This document shows, piece after piece, positions 1 to 11,322 of a DNA stretch of 64,000 nucleotides. The stretch comes from Echinarachnius parma (Eukaryota; Echinodermata; Echinoidea; Clypeasteroida; Echinarachniidae). A model generated the notes under the pieces. The model worked only from the letters and a program-made list of their open reading frames with translations. It made no database searches and had not been told where the DNA came from. A program made the translations under genes and the position numbers. The stretch is from the NCBI GenBank assembly GCA_037951105.1, contig JBAMJV010010086.1, positions 62,001 to 126,000 on the forward strand, written 5' to 3'. How positions within the stretch are numbered: position 1 is the stretch's first letter; every line of letters starts with the position of its first letter.

Positions 1-380
1 TGTGAGTATGGTACATACAGTTCCTGGCTTATTGTATTAGTCAACCGATCGCCCCGCGCATGCGCTATGCATTGCCGACGAGTTTTCGGTCACCTGACAT
101 TGCATGCAGCGAACAAAGACGAAGGAAATAACAGTCATCATTGACATCATCATCATCATCAATTTGAGGTAAGTTATCATTCTTTTGCAACAAATTAAAT
201 AGCAAGCAAGGTAGGTTGAAGGTTTAATTCATGTCTAGAACTAAAAAAAAAATAATAATAATACAGATGTAAAGTTCTTGAAACCACCCGTCGCAAAATT
301 TCTCCAAATTTGTTAACGTCTCGTCTTCACAGCGCCGTCCTATGGACGGCGCTGATCACAGTTAGACATGATGCAGAAAA

Positions 381-1268
381 TTGGGCGCTAATGTGGTTTC
401 GTACGTCTTTTTTTTTTCCAACACTTCATTCGTCTTTAAACTCAACTAAATTAGTTTGTATTACTCACTGCACTTTGACCTTATCCCTCGATGGTCTGTT
501 GTAATATTTTGGTCAACATTTAAGCCCTTTTTTGGGCGATTTTAATCAATGGTTTTGAAAGCGTCGCGGCACCAGCTTTGCTGTCTCAAAAATCGAAATA
601 GCTGGACTTCACGATAGTGCTGTTGACGAGTCACGGGTACCCGGGTCCCGCCGAAAAATGTTGAGTCCCGGGCGCAAAAATCGATACTCGATATCCCGAA
701 AAAAAAGCAAAAGTCCCCTTTTTGAATGCCCAAGTTATCTGCCCACTCTCAATATCTTTTCTTTCCTTTTTCCCTCTTTGAACGCCCGAGTTTGTCATAA
801 ATAGGCTGCATTTTTGTCACTTGAATGAACATGTTTTCCCAGCGGTGTGACATGCCGATAGCGAAATCAACAAATGGGTAAATTCCGGGTACCCGTGACT
901 CGCCCGAAAAATTATCGCGAGTCCCGGGAGGGAAATACTCCCGAAATCGACACCTCTACTTCACGAACAGCTATGCCGTTAGCTACCGGTGACATGAACG
1001 TGGAGAGAGTACCATACTCCTGCGCCCGTGAAGTCCCGCTATTTCGATTTTTGCGACCGCGAAGCTGGTGCCGCGACGCTTTCAAAGCCATCGATTAAAG
1101 TTGCCAAAAAAGGGCTTAAATGTTGACCAAAATATTTACAACAGACCATCGAGGGATAAGGACAAAGCGCAGTGAGTAATACAAACTAATTTAGTTGAGT
1201 TTAAAGACAAATAAAGCGTTGGAAATAGAAAGGAAAAAAAAGTGGTACGAAGCCACATTAGCGCCGAA
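381..1268. mobile_element. Foldback element with arms of about 230 bp
   Basis: Sequence from about 381 to 612 reappears inverted from about 1025 to 1268. Landmarks are GGGCGCTAATGTGG against CCACATTAGCGCC, and GTCGCGGCACCAGCTT against AAGCTGGTGCCGCGAC. No coding sequence is recognisable. It lies in the first intron of KLHL copy 1 and carries a younger hAT-like MITE inside it. Confidence 0.7.
615..958. mobile_element. hAT-like MITE with perfect 8-bp target duplication
   Basis: The left end is TAGTGCTGTTGA and the right end is the near inverse TCGACACCTCTA. CTTCACGA flanks it on both sides (607-614 and 959-966), an 8-bp target duplication typical of hAT elements. Subterminal GGGTACCCG/CCCGGG motifs link it to the larger element at 27771-29338. 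Confidence 0.8.
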
Positions 1269-1861
1269 AATGGTAGCTCATCAATCCACATCATCTGATC
1301 TACTAATAATTAAAGTACATGATCCAGTCAGCTGGAACATTTACACGCAAGTACGCTAAATAATAGTTAATACGCTGGAGATAAGCATTCCGGCCATTCG
1401 CACAATGTTGCGTTCAACAGTTGAACGCCAAGTTTTAGGACGCATTGGTACGGACAACTTACGGGAAATAATAATTTTTTTCTACATTTTGCGGTAATTT
1501 ATCAAATTATATGAATTTTTGTTTGCATTTGCTGGTAAATGGAGGGAGGAATCGGCCGACAAAAAATGTTGGAGTATTGGATAGTGCAGCAGCCGGATTT
1601 TATTGATCTCCGCACAACTGTTATTGTATTTGTAATTGTAGCTAAGTATGTGTGCATCAATCCATCATTCAAGAAAACCCGCCATTCTCTAGTACAAGTA
1701 CAAAGAACTATCAAGTGAACCATAGAATCTAAGTGCTGCATTTAAACCTACAAAATAATATGTCATAATTCTTTTTTTTTTCCCAGTTAGTTTCAGAAAC
1801 AGGAGTCTGGAGATGCTTGCATAAATTCTAACATAAACATTCATTGGCCTTGGTGATCACT

Positions 1862-4800
1862 ATGGAAATGGAAGGCGATACACCTCGTATCCCACTGAAC
1901 CCCAGACCGTCGCAGACGCTAAAGCGTGCTAGAATCCAAGACCAGGCGGTCAGTAGCTCCGAGGACGACCAAATGCTGCTCTTACGACAACAACATGCCC
2001 TGAGCATGCTACAACTCATGCAGGAAATGTATGCCAATAGACAACTCTGCGACGTCGTCCTTGCGGTCGATGGCAAACTCATTCCAGCGCATCGTCTAGT
2101 GCTCTCTGCGTGCAGCCCCTACTTCCACGCGATGTTCACCAGCGAGCTTCGGGAGTCAAAGGAGGACACGGTCACGTTACAAGATCTCAACGGTGATGCG
2201 GTCGAGGCCATCGTGAACTTTGCTTACAAGGCCGTGATCGACATCACCGAAGAAAATGTCCAGAGTTTGATGAGCGTTTCCAGTGTACTCCAGATGGAAG
2301 CTGTCCGTAACTTGTGCAGCAACTTCCTAAAGCCTCAACTCCACCCGACAAACTGTCTCGGTATCAAGAACTTTGCTGAAATGCATGGCAGCTTTGATCT
2401 GCAGGAAGCGGCCACGGCGTACATTCTACAGAACTTTACAAAGATAGTAGCTCATGATGAGTTCTTACAGCTCGGGGTGAAAGGTGAATACATATAAATC
2501 AAATGATGAAGCCTGTGATTATTTTTAACACATCAATATTGGACACATTTTTAGATTAATTTCCTTTTCATGGACCTGGTTAAGAAAAGATACCTTTGAA
2601 TTCACTTTTTTTTCCCGTTCCTGTAAACTTTATAAATTTGCATGATAGTTCAAATCAAAATTAAGGACATTCCTTAATTTGGATTAACCTGCTCCATTTG
2701 AAATTTTGCAAAGTCATGCATTGTCATGTTTCTTTTTTATTTAATTATTTTAAAGTTATTTCTTACTTCTAAATTCCAAAATGTAATTCTATTTTACCCT
2801 TTGTTTTCATGAAGATTATGTAAGTATTATTGACAAGGATGGCTTGAACATCGCCAAGGAGGAAGAAGTCTATCTTGCCACTCTTCACTGGCTTCGCTAC
2901 GACCTCGCAAACCGCCGGCAGTTCATCGGCGATGTCTTTGAGCATGTCCGCCTACCCCTTCTCTCGTGGGAGTTCCTCAACTCGCGTGTGATCGAGGAAA
3001 AGACACTCGTGGCAGACTATCGGTTTAAGAAGTTTGTGGACGAGGCGAGGCGTTACCATGGTAGCAAGTTCTATCCCGGTCTTCACTGGGAAGTGAGCAT
3101 GCGCACGGTGCCACGCCACTCGTGCAGCCAGGCACAGTTCATCTATGTTATTGGTGAGAAAAACGGAGAATCCTTTCAATTATTTAATCTTAGTACACTA
3201 AACATTGACATTGAATCAATGTAAGCACTTTTTGAATGTATAATTTATGTAGAAATGGTTTTGTTCAAAAAATGTTTTTGTGTTGATGACAATCATACAG
3301 TATCCAACATATTTTGGCCATTCCCTGCAAATTACTGTCACAGGTTGAGACTTATTATCAAGTGTATGATTAAAGAATAATATCAAACTACTATTTGATT
3401 ATCTGACAGCCTATGCCCCCCCCCCCCATTTACTTTTAAATGATGATATGTTTGATTATATGTCTGCTTTACCTTTATTTAATTGAATTCCAGGAGGAGA
3501 AGTTTCCCCAAGCCGCAACACCCTATGCAGTGCCGAACGCTACCAGCCGGCCATCAACAACTGGTCCCCCCTGCCCCCAATGCACCAGTCCAGGCGTGGG
3601 GTGGGCGTAGCTTCCATGGAAAGTATCATTTACGCCGTGGGGGGTGCAGCCACCTCACCTCTGAGGGACGTGGAGTGTTATGACCCACAGACTGACAGCT
3701 GGCGTAAGGTAAGAGGTCAAAGTACTTTCCTTTAACCTTATAAATTTGGAAAGGGTAATGCCAAATATCATGGTGCTATGTGAACACTTGCCCCCAATAA
3801 GTGACAGACAGATTCAGGATGTATTCCTGAAAGAACAAGAAATTGTTTTGCTTTTTTAGTGAACCCTGTGATGCTGGCAAGGTTTGCTTGGCTGGTAAGG
3901 GTCACTTGTTTAATGAATCTTGACTTTGTTGGCAAGGTTAGTTTTTTAGCAAATCTTTGGCTGGCAAGGTTTACTTTTTAGCACACCCTGACTTACTTGG
4001 CTAGGTTCACTTTTTATGCCTCCGCCAACGAAGTGGCCAGAGGCATTATGTTTTCGGGTTGTCCGTCCGTCCGTACATACGTCCGTCCAGTTTTCGTTCT
4101 CGCGATATCTCAAGAACCGGTTGACTGATAAATTTCAAACTTGGTACGAGTGTACATATTGGGGTGATCTGATTAGATTTTAGGGTTCATGAGGTCAAAG
4201 GTCAAGGTCACGGTGCAATATGTATATGCAAAAATAGCTTGTAATGGCAATATCTCAAGAACTTAATGTCAGATTTCAATCAAAAATTGTATGTGAATGT
4301 ATCTTAATGAGCCAATGAAGCCATGCAATTTTGGGGTCATGAAGTCAAAGGTCAAGGTCGCAGGACTCAATAATATATTCTAAAATAGCTTGTTATGGCA
4401 AAATCTCAAGAACTGAATGTCGGATTTCAATCTAAATTGGTATGTGAATGTATCTTAGGGAGCCAATGTAGCCATACAATTTGGGGTTCATGAGGTCAAA
4501 GGTCAAGGTCACATGCAAAATTAGCTTGTAATTGTAAAAAACCTAAGAACTGAATGTCAGATTTCAATCAAACTTGGTACCTGAATGTACCTTATGGAGC
4601 CAATGTAGCCATGTAATATTGGGGTCATGAGGTCAAAGTTCAAGGTCACAAAATTCATATGCGAAATAACTTAATTGTAACAACTCAAGAAATTAATGTC
4701 AGATTTCAATCACACTTGGTACCTGTGAATGTATCTTGGGGAGTCAATGTAGCAATACAATTTTGGGGTAATGAGGTCAAAGTTCAAGGTCACAGGACCC

Positions 4801-7800
4801 ATTATATATGCAAAAATGGCTCGTAATTGTGATGAACTACCATCAAAATTGAGTTTACATAATTAATTCAGTGCATGTTAATTTGGGCTTGATATAAAAA
4901 ATCGCATGATAGCGGAGGCATCATTTTCAACTGCGCGCAGTTGAAGATCCATCTAGTTTTAATTGTGTTTTATAATTGTGAAATAGTATGCTTAGAAGAT
5001 AAACACATTGGAATTGAATTTCATAACCATAATATGTTTATTTGATATAAAGCCCAAATGTGATCTCTAGTAATGTGCTTTCCATGGAACAAATAGTGCC
5101 CAAGGGATTTCACTAGCCCATTGATGGTTGCCCTTTGCCACCAGAGATTTTCTAATAGTATCTTTTCATGATGATCCAGGGTGCAATATTACTGGTGAAT
5201 GGTTATACTATGACTTGAATATCAAGAAACACTTTGTGTGGATTCTTTTTGTAGCTCTAGAACTTTGCATTAATAATGTATTTAGACAAAGATCTAGTCA
5301 AATTTCACAGGTGCGATGTTAAACAATTACTGTAATTTCTGTACTTAAGTTGTGCTACTGATGAGAATTCGGACCAGTATGACACCATGTCCACATTGTA
5401 AAATATGTTACATTCCATTATAGCCTATCCTGGTGCTTTGTTTTCTCTTTTAAATTGGGTGTAGGTTGCCAAGATGAAGGTTGCTAGGAGTAGCGTTGCT
5501 GTGGCAACCATGGGAGGTCAGCTATACGCCTGTGGGGGGTATGATGGGATGAGAAGCGTCAAGTCAGTGGAACAGTACGACCCAAACTTGAATGAATGGA
5601 AACACATCAAAGGTATTAAACATTCTGAGAACAGCTATATGCTAATTTAAATACCATAATTTGAATAAGAAAGGTGAAAATAACATTTCATTGTACTTAC
5701 TCTCTACATTCAGGTGCCTAGTTGTAATATCTGGGTAAAAATCACCCCAAAGAATATATAAAGAGCTTGATCCAGCAATATTAGTTTGTTACAAGAGGGT
5801 TTTGTTATATCAGAGTTTGTTCTAGTGAGGTTCCGCTGTACTTGTCTTTACACAACCTTGTGTTAAAGCAACAGAACAATAAGAATATATGCTTTGACAT
5901 TGCCTGAGCAAATAATGAAAACAACAAAGCAAACAATCACTTCTACAAGGTCAGCTTGAAATTGATAGTTTTCTATTATTTGAATAAACATTGCTTTTGT
6001 AATACATGTAATTGGTAAAAGAGTAGTTCGGAAGTGCTGTTGATATAGCCTTGAAATATGTTTATCGTTGTTGTTAAAATATAGAGTGGAACACCTTTCA
6101 GTTTGTAATTTATATTACAGTTCTGTGAATTAATGTTTTCCTTTTTATTGAGGGAGCCTAGGCGGGCAAGTAAAATTTAGACCTAGAACATTTTGGTGAC
6201 CTGAATCTGGAATTGCATAAACTTATGGACCCCCGAATACAAATCCAATAACAAGTCTCTCTGGTTGCCCTATTCACTTTAGACAGGTGACCTCTTTAGA
6301 CAGGTTCCATAACATTGTTTTCCTCTACAGGGGGTCACTCTTTGTGGCCTCTATAGACAGGTTGGCTGCTACAGACAGGTGACAACTAACTAAGACAGGT
6401 TTAACTGTACCTGTATACATACAAAGACCACCTCCATGTAATGCTTATTTATCTTGACACCCTACTCTGTTGGTATCAGTTTGCATATGAAGGAACCTGT
6501 CTTTAGAGACCACCTGCTTATAAAGACCACTCTCTCTATTAATTGCCACTTGGTGTCCTTTGTAGACAGGTGTGCCTCTTGTATTCCTTTGTTTCTGGTT
6601 GGCTTTTATAGAAGGTCTGACTCTAATAATGATTCTCTGCTTTTGTTCTTCCTGTCCTAAAAGATATATGAGAACCCAGCGAAGTATGGCAGCAGCCGTA
6701 TCACACGCCGGGCTGCTCTATGTGGTCAGGGGATATGACGTAGCGTTTGACCTCATACAGCAATCTTAGAGCTTAAAGGGAGTGTCTGCCTTTTGTTGGT
6801 CTTTAATCTATAGATAGGTTTGACACTTATTATGATTCCCTCGTTTTTATCCTGTTTTCCTTGAAGATATGCGAACCCAGCGGAGTATGGCAGCCGCCGT
6901 ATCACACGCTGGGCTGCTCTATGTGGTCGGTGGATATGACGGGGCGTTTGACCTCAACACGGTGGAGAGATACAACCCAGTGGTAAGTCCTGAAAAATAA
7001 TGATTTATCTAAAGTCTATAGTCGCGTCTACACGGTTAAAAGCCAATTCTCGAGAGCGCAATCTCTAGAATTGCAAATGTGTGTCCAAACGATGCCGTAT
7101 GAGAGTTGCAACTCTCGAGAATTAAAACCGGAAGTAGTTTGCGCGCCTTTCTCATTTGAGGTCACGCGCACTCACTTTCTTCCCCTTTTCTGGTGGCCCA
7201 AAAGAAAAATTTACTGGCCCAAAAATGTTGTCTCATAATGAGTAAATTTGTTACTATTTAAATAACATTCTTTCCTGTTCAAATCTGTGATGAAGCATAA
7301 CATGAAAGAAAACAAGATTTCTCTCATTTTGTCAATGTCAGGTTGAAAATCTGCTTGCCCGATCGGGCCACTAAGATATGACTTTGATACAATTTTGCTG
7401 GCCCGAAGTGCAATTTCTCTGGCCCGGGCGAGCGAGCCAGTGCGAGTGTCGAGTGCTGTCTATTGTATACATTATATATCTCACAGCTGCCATGGAGTGG
7501 CGCTTGGCTTCTAGTATTGTATACACACTCAAAATGACAAAACAATTTAGCAAAACAAATATAACAAAGGCAACAAACAAACACAAGAAAGGAAATATTG
7601 ACAGCCAGGGAAAAGAATACACAGGGGCGGCAGGTGGATTTGCCCCCGAAATGCCCAAATTTTTGCCCGATTTTTCTGCATGATCGGAAATCGGCATGAT
7701 CGGATCATGATCAAATGCTGATCTGATGATCACTTTGTTCATTAGAGCTAAATAGTAGCCCCTGAAATTTGAAAAAAGAGGCCCGGAAATGTGTAGCCTC

Positions 7801-10800
7801 CGAAAGTTGGAAAAGTAGCCCCCAAAAACTTCCATAAAATTAGATAGGGAGCCCCCGAAATAAAAATATTAATTTTTTCCCTGTTGACAGCATTGCTGTA
7901 TAATTATGGAAAGGCTCGATTTTATAATTGCCTTTTAAACATTTACTGACATTTATATCAAATCAATGTTATTTTCTTTGCCTATCCATTAGTGTGATCT
8001 GTTGTTGAAAGTCACCACAACTCAAGGTCACCCAAGGCTTAGAATAACAATTACCGGTAGTCTAAACTTGCTTTAAAATAGACAAGTTATATTGTGTGTA
8101 AACAATGGATGAGTTCGGTGGGAAAATACTACTGAATGGAATGAATAACTGAAAGATAAAATGTGCTCAAAGTTTGATGTCCAATGTGTTTATTTTGTTC
8201 TTCTCTTTTTAAAGGGGAAGTAAAGCTAAATTAACTGGATAGAATTGAGATTCAGAAATCTGTGTAGACCATGTATATAATGCAAAAGTTTCATGTAGGC
8301 AAGGGGTTAAATATTTTTATGCCTCCGCCAACGAAGTGGCCGGAGGCATTATGTTTTCGGGTTGTCCGTCCGTCCGTACGTACGTCCGTCCGTCCGTCCG
8401 TACGTACGTACGTCCCGTTTTCGTTCTCGCGATATCTCAAGAACCGGTTGACGGATCAATTTCAAACTTGGTATGAGTGTACATATTGGGGTGACAATGA
8501 TCTGATTAGATTTTAGGGGTCATGAGGTCAAAGGTCAAGGTCACAGGACTCAATATATATGCAAAAATGTCTCGTTCTCGCGATATCTCAAGAACCGGTT
8601 GACGGATCAATTTCAAACTTGGTATGAGTGTACATATTGGGGTGACAATGATCTGATTAGATTTTAGGGGTCATGAGGTGAAAGGTCAAGGTCACTGGAC
8701 TCAATATATATGCAAAAATGCCTCGTTCTCGCGATATCTCAAGAACCGGTTGACGAATCAATTTCAAACTTGGTATGAGTGTACATAATGGGGTGGCAAT
8801 GATCTGATTAGATTTGGGGATTTATGAGGTCAAGGTCACAGGGCTCAATTTTCAAAAATGTCTCGTTCTATATCTCAAGAACTGGTTGACGGATCAATTT
8901 TAAACTTGGTATGAGTGAACATATTGGGGGTGGCAATGATCTGATTAGATTTGGGGGGTCATGAGGTCAAAGGTCAAGGTCACAGGGCTCAATATATATG
9001 TGAAAATGGCTTGTAATGGCAAAGTCTCAATAACTAAATGTCAGATTTCAATCAAACTTGGTACCTGAACATTTGTTTCTTAGGGAGCCAATGTAGCCAT
9101 CAAAGGTTGGGGTCATATATGGTCAAGGTCACAGGACTCAAAATATATGAAAAATATAAAAAAATTATGAATTCAGTGCATATCAATTTAGGCTGGATAT
9201 TCAAATCGCGTGATAGCGGAGGCATAATTTTCGACCCATCTAGTTTATTTTGAATCTTTCATCAATTCTTTGTATTCATTAGCTGAAGGAATGGCAGGTT
9301 ATTAGAGGTCGATGAGTGTGTGTCTGCGTGAAAAGATCCCCATTCTTGGGGGTTTGAGACTTGATTTAGTTGATTAGAAGTTCATTTGTCTTCAATGTCA
9401 ATAAAGAGATGATATTGTATCATATTGGGCGCTATATAAAATGGAACCTATTGTTATCAATACATTTAAATCTCCAAAGTGTAATCTTGCTCTATCTCTT
9501 TTAATTCAATAGCTGAAGGAATGGAAGATTATCACCTCTATGAGTGTGGCACGATCCATGACCGCAGCCGTTTGTCTGAATGAAAAGATCTATGTTATAG
9601 GAGGGTGCAATCACAATCAAAGGTAAGAATGTTCAATATTATCAATTTCATAAATGACTCGATAAATGTGACTGGATATGGTAAAACCCTGCACTTGTTG
9701 GTAATTCATGTTTTGAATTAATTGGCATTATTAGTTCACATAAATAATGCATGTAAAAGACTTATGTTTATCAAATTGAAACAATCATATCTTATAATGA
9801 CCATTTTTGTCGAGCCCACCGGGGTGGAGGGAGACTAAGGGATCCAAATTGTTGTCGAGCCCACCGAGGTGGAGGGAGACTAAGGGATCCAAATTGCGTC
9901 CGTCGGTCCGTCCGTCTGTCCGGGACGCTTACAAGCATTTGAATAACTTTCCAACCCTGCATCCGTTTGTAACCAAACTTGATTGGTAGATGCCCTACAT
10001 TAGCCTCCATGATAGTCTGGGGTCAAAGGTCACATAAGTAGGTCAAAGGTCAAATGAGGGTCAATGTGAAGTTTTATCTGCAAGAGTCTATTAGGGTTGT
10101 AAACTTTCCAAGCCTGCATCTGTTTGTAACCAAACTTGATTGGTAGATGCCCTACATTAGCCTCCATGATATTCTGGGGTCAAAGGTCACATAAGTAGGT
10201 CAAAAGTCAAATGAGGGTCAATGTGAAATTTTACCTGCAAGAGTCTATTAGGGTTGATAACTTTCCAACCCTGCATCCGTTTGTAACCAAACTTGATTGG
10301 TAGATGCCCTACATTAGCCTCCATGATAGTCTGGGGTCAAAGGTCACATAAGTAGGTCAAAGTTCAAATGAGGGTCAATGTGAAATTTTACCTGCAAGAG
10401 TCTATTAGGGTTGATAACTTTCCAACCCCGCATCCGTTTGTAACCAAACTTGATTGGTAGGTGCCCTTTATTGGCCTCCATGATATTTTGGGGTCAAAGG
10501 TCACATAAGTAGGTCAAAGGTCAATTGCGCGCAATTGGGCGAGACACTTTACGGCTATCGCCTTGTTTTAGAACAAGGCATCAGATGAAAGCTTGTCATG
10601 AGGCCTTTCTCATGGCTTGAAAATCTAAACTTTGATTTTTACAGACAACTGCAGGGTTTTGCTATCCAGTCACAAATTACAAAATAAATGTATCTCCATT
10701 TGTTCTGAACTTCCATGTTAATCTTATATGCCTTATGCAGTAGTTAGCCAAAATTGATGGATATAACCATTTGATTAACTGTTTTATAACTCAACAAAAG

Positions 10801-11322
10801 CAAATGGTACCTTGGATTAGCAAATAGTTTGTTGGTATAGAGACTTTACTTTACGGACTAAGGTTGTTAGGGTCAGGGTCATGGTTAGTCTTATGTTTAG
10901 GGTTGAGGTAGCCACATAGCCAGAATCATTTCTGTCCACATTTTAAAAACAATTTTTCTCCATTGCTTTATCTTGTGTACAAGAAATATCCACAAAATTT
11001 ACCTTTGATATTATTTATAATGGATTTTATATGTCGTTAACAATTTTGGAATATAAAGAAATCAAATAATTTGTTTCCTACCAGCCTGTCTTCCGTTGAA
11101 GTGTACCACCCAGCCCAAGGAACCTGGACGATAATCACGCCCCTCCTACACCCCCGCAGCGGAGTGGGAGCTGCCGTAGTCCACCATCGACTCTACGCCA
11201 TAGGGGGCTATGACGGACATGAGAGCTTGCACTCGGTCGAGCAGTACGATGGAGATAAAGATGAGTGGACGATTGTCACCAACATGGAGGTTGCACGGAC
11301 ACGATTTGGATGCTGTTCATGA
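1862..11322 (+). CDS. Klhl: KLHL-family BTB-BACK-kelch protein, copy 1 (7 coding exons)
   Basis: Proteins of this family are usually substrate adaptors of Cullin-3 ubiquitin ligases: BTB and BACK bind CUL3 and the kelch propeller binds the substrate. Coding exons read from the sequence are 1862-2483, 2815-3153, 3494-3708, 5465-5612, 6867-6982, 9513-9622 and 11085-11322. They sum to 1788 nt (595 codons plus TGA), with GT-AG boundaries and matching phases throughout. BTB spans about residues 52-157 (QLCDVVLAVDG, HRLVLSACSPYFHAMF), BACK about 162-265 (NCLGIKNFAE, HVRLPLLS), and six kelch repeats run from about 320 to the end (IYAVGG, LYACGG, LYVVGG, IYVIGG, LYAIGG). The start is the ATG at 1862; no earlier in-frame ATG is seen and the paralogue starts at the same place. 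The closing motif RTRFGCCS and GVGAAVV recall KLHL28, but I would not assign the orthologue. Introns hold decayed exon copies and transposons. Confidence 0.93.
3890..4014. repeat. Degenerate tandem repeat in KLHL-1 intron
   Basis: Several eroded copies of a unit containing GGCTGGCAAGGTT and CACTTTTTAG lie in the intron between exons 4 and 5. No function is visible. Confidence 0.4.
4015..4957 (+). mobile_element. Pearl/HINE-like element, family 1, copy 1
   Basis: Starts with ATGCCTCCGCCAACGAAG, then a GTCCGTCCGTCC microsatellite, then about five diverged units of roughly 150 bp, each with CAAGAAC, AATTTCAATC and GGTCAAAGGTCAAGGTCA. It ends with GCGGAGGCAT, a palindrome TTCAACTGCGCGCAGTTGAA, and CTAG before TTTT. 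The (ACGG)n tract plus internal tandem units resembles the pearl/HINE class of Helitron-like non-autonomous elements; that class assignment is inference. Confidence 0.7.
6170..6570. repeat. Dispersed repeat rich in AGACAGGT
   Basis: The octamer AGACAGGT recurs about six times (for example TTTAGACAGGTGACCTC and TAGACAGGTTGGC), with AAGACCACC nearby. It lies in the KLHL-1 intron between exons 5 and 6. It looks like a transposon remnant; ends were not defined. Confidence 0.45.
6664..6769 (+). pseudogene. Decayed duplicate of KLHL-1 kelch exon 6
   Basis: This stretch matches functional exon 6 (6867-6982) closely: AGAACCCAGCG, AGTATGGCAGCAGCCGTATC and GGGCTGCTCTATGTGGTC are shared. Differences include ATATATG for ATATG at the 5' end, an AGGGGATATGACG change that destroys the diagnostic GG, and a stop (ATCTTAG). 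The intron just upstream is duplicated too (GACTCTAATAATGATTC against GACACTTATTATGATTC), so the tandem unit is about 200 bp. No usable donor remains. Confidence 0.85.
7170..7480. repeat. Dispersed repeat (GGCCCG-rich), copy 1
   Basis: Shares blocks with 48950-49250 in inverted orientation: GAAAATCTGCTTGCCCG, GCCCGAAGTGCAATTTC and GTGCGAGTGTCGAG. It contains short open stretches but no recognised domain. It is a dispersed repeat in the KLHL-1 intron between exons 6 and 7. Confidence 0.6.
7620..7860. repeat. Repeat remnant with GATCGG motifs and AGCCCC blocks
   Basis: Contains GATCGGAAATCGGC and TGATCGGATCATGATC, also found in the hAT MITE at 26205-26649, followed by several TAGCCCCC/AAGTAGCCCCC blocks like those near 60255-60375. 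No gene is visible. Confidence 0.4.
8318..9245 (+). mobile_element. Pearl/HINE-like element, family 1, copy 2
   Basis: Has the same start (ATGCCTCCGCCAACGAAG), the same GTCCG/TACGT tract and five internal units, the first three nearly identical at about 120 bp. These begin TCGTTCTCGCGATATCTC and end GGTCAAGGTCAC. It ends AGCGGAGGCAT then CCATCTAGTTT; the terminal palindrome of copy 1 is missing. It lies in the KLHL-1 intron between exons 6 and 7. Confidence 0.7.
9283..9355 (+). pseudogene. Decayed duplicate of KLHL-1 kelch exon 7
   Basis: Begins, after TTCATTAG, with CTGAAGGAATGG as in exon 7 at 9513, and keeps ATGAGTGTG, TGAAAAGATC and CTTGGGGG-like remnants. A stop (GTTATTAGAGG) and an internal deletion make it non-coding. 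As with exon 6, the dead copy lies upstream of the live one. Confidence 0.75.
9667..10674. mobile_element. TIR element (CTATAGCC-type MITE family) split by a nested insertion
   Basis: The left end TGTGACTGGATATGG and right end CTATCCAGTCACA are inverted. The interior matches the intact relative at 14110-14366 when that is reverse-complemented (ATTGAAACAATCATATCTT on one side, ATGAAAGCTTG on the other). The match stops at about 9808 and resumes after 10568, where a pearl-like element is inserted. Confidence 0.75.
9809..10568 (+). mobile_element. Pearl/HINE-like element, family 2 (nested)
   Basis: Begins GTCGAGCCCACCGGGG (the first 38 bp are tandemly doubled), continues with a CCGTCCGTCTGTCCG tract, and has four units of about 119-124 bp. 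The units contain AACTTTCCAACCCTGCATC, CTACATTAGCCTCCATGAT and GGGGTCAAAGGTCACATAAG. It ends with the palindrome CAATTGCGCGCAATTG and GGGCGAGACACTTTACGG. The architecture equals family 1 but the sequence differs. Confidence 0.7.

Larger units (their letters stand above)
100..1861 (+). promoter_or_regulatory. Putative 5' non-coding exon, first intron and leader of KLHL copy 1
   Basis: A consensus donor (TTGAG followed by GTAAGT) lies at about 169/170 after a CAT-rich stretch. A pyrimidine tract with CAG ending at 1786 forms an acceptor 75 bp before the ATG. This suggests a non-coding first exon ending near 169, an intron 170-1786 and a leader 1787-1861. KLHL copy 2 has the same layout (donor at 31794, acceptor before 30742). 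The promoter would lie at or left of position 100; no TATA box is claimed. Confidence 0.5.

Noticed and set aside
2844..3224. Separate short gene with an ATG inside KLHL-1 exon 3
   Set aside because: It is the middle of the KLHL BACK domain; exon phases join it to the neighbouring exons, and the extra residues at the end are intron.
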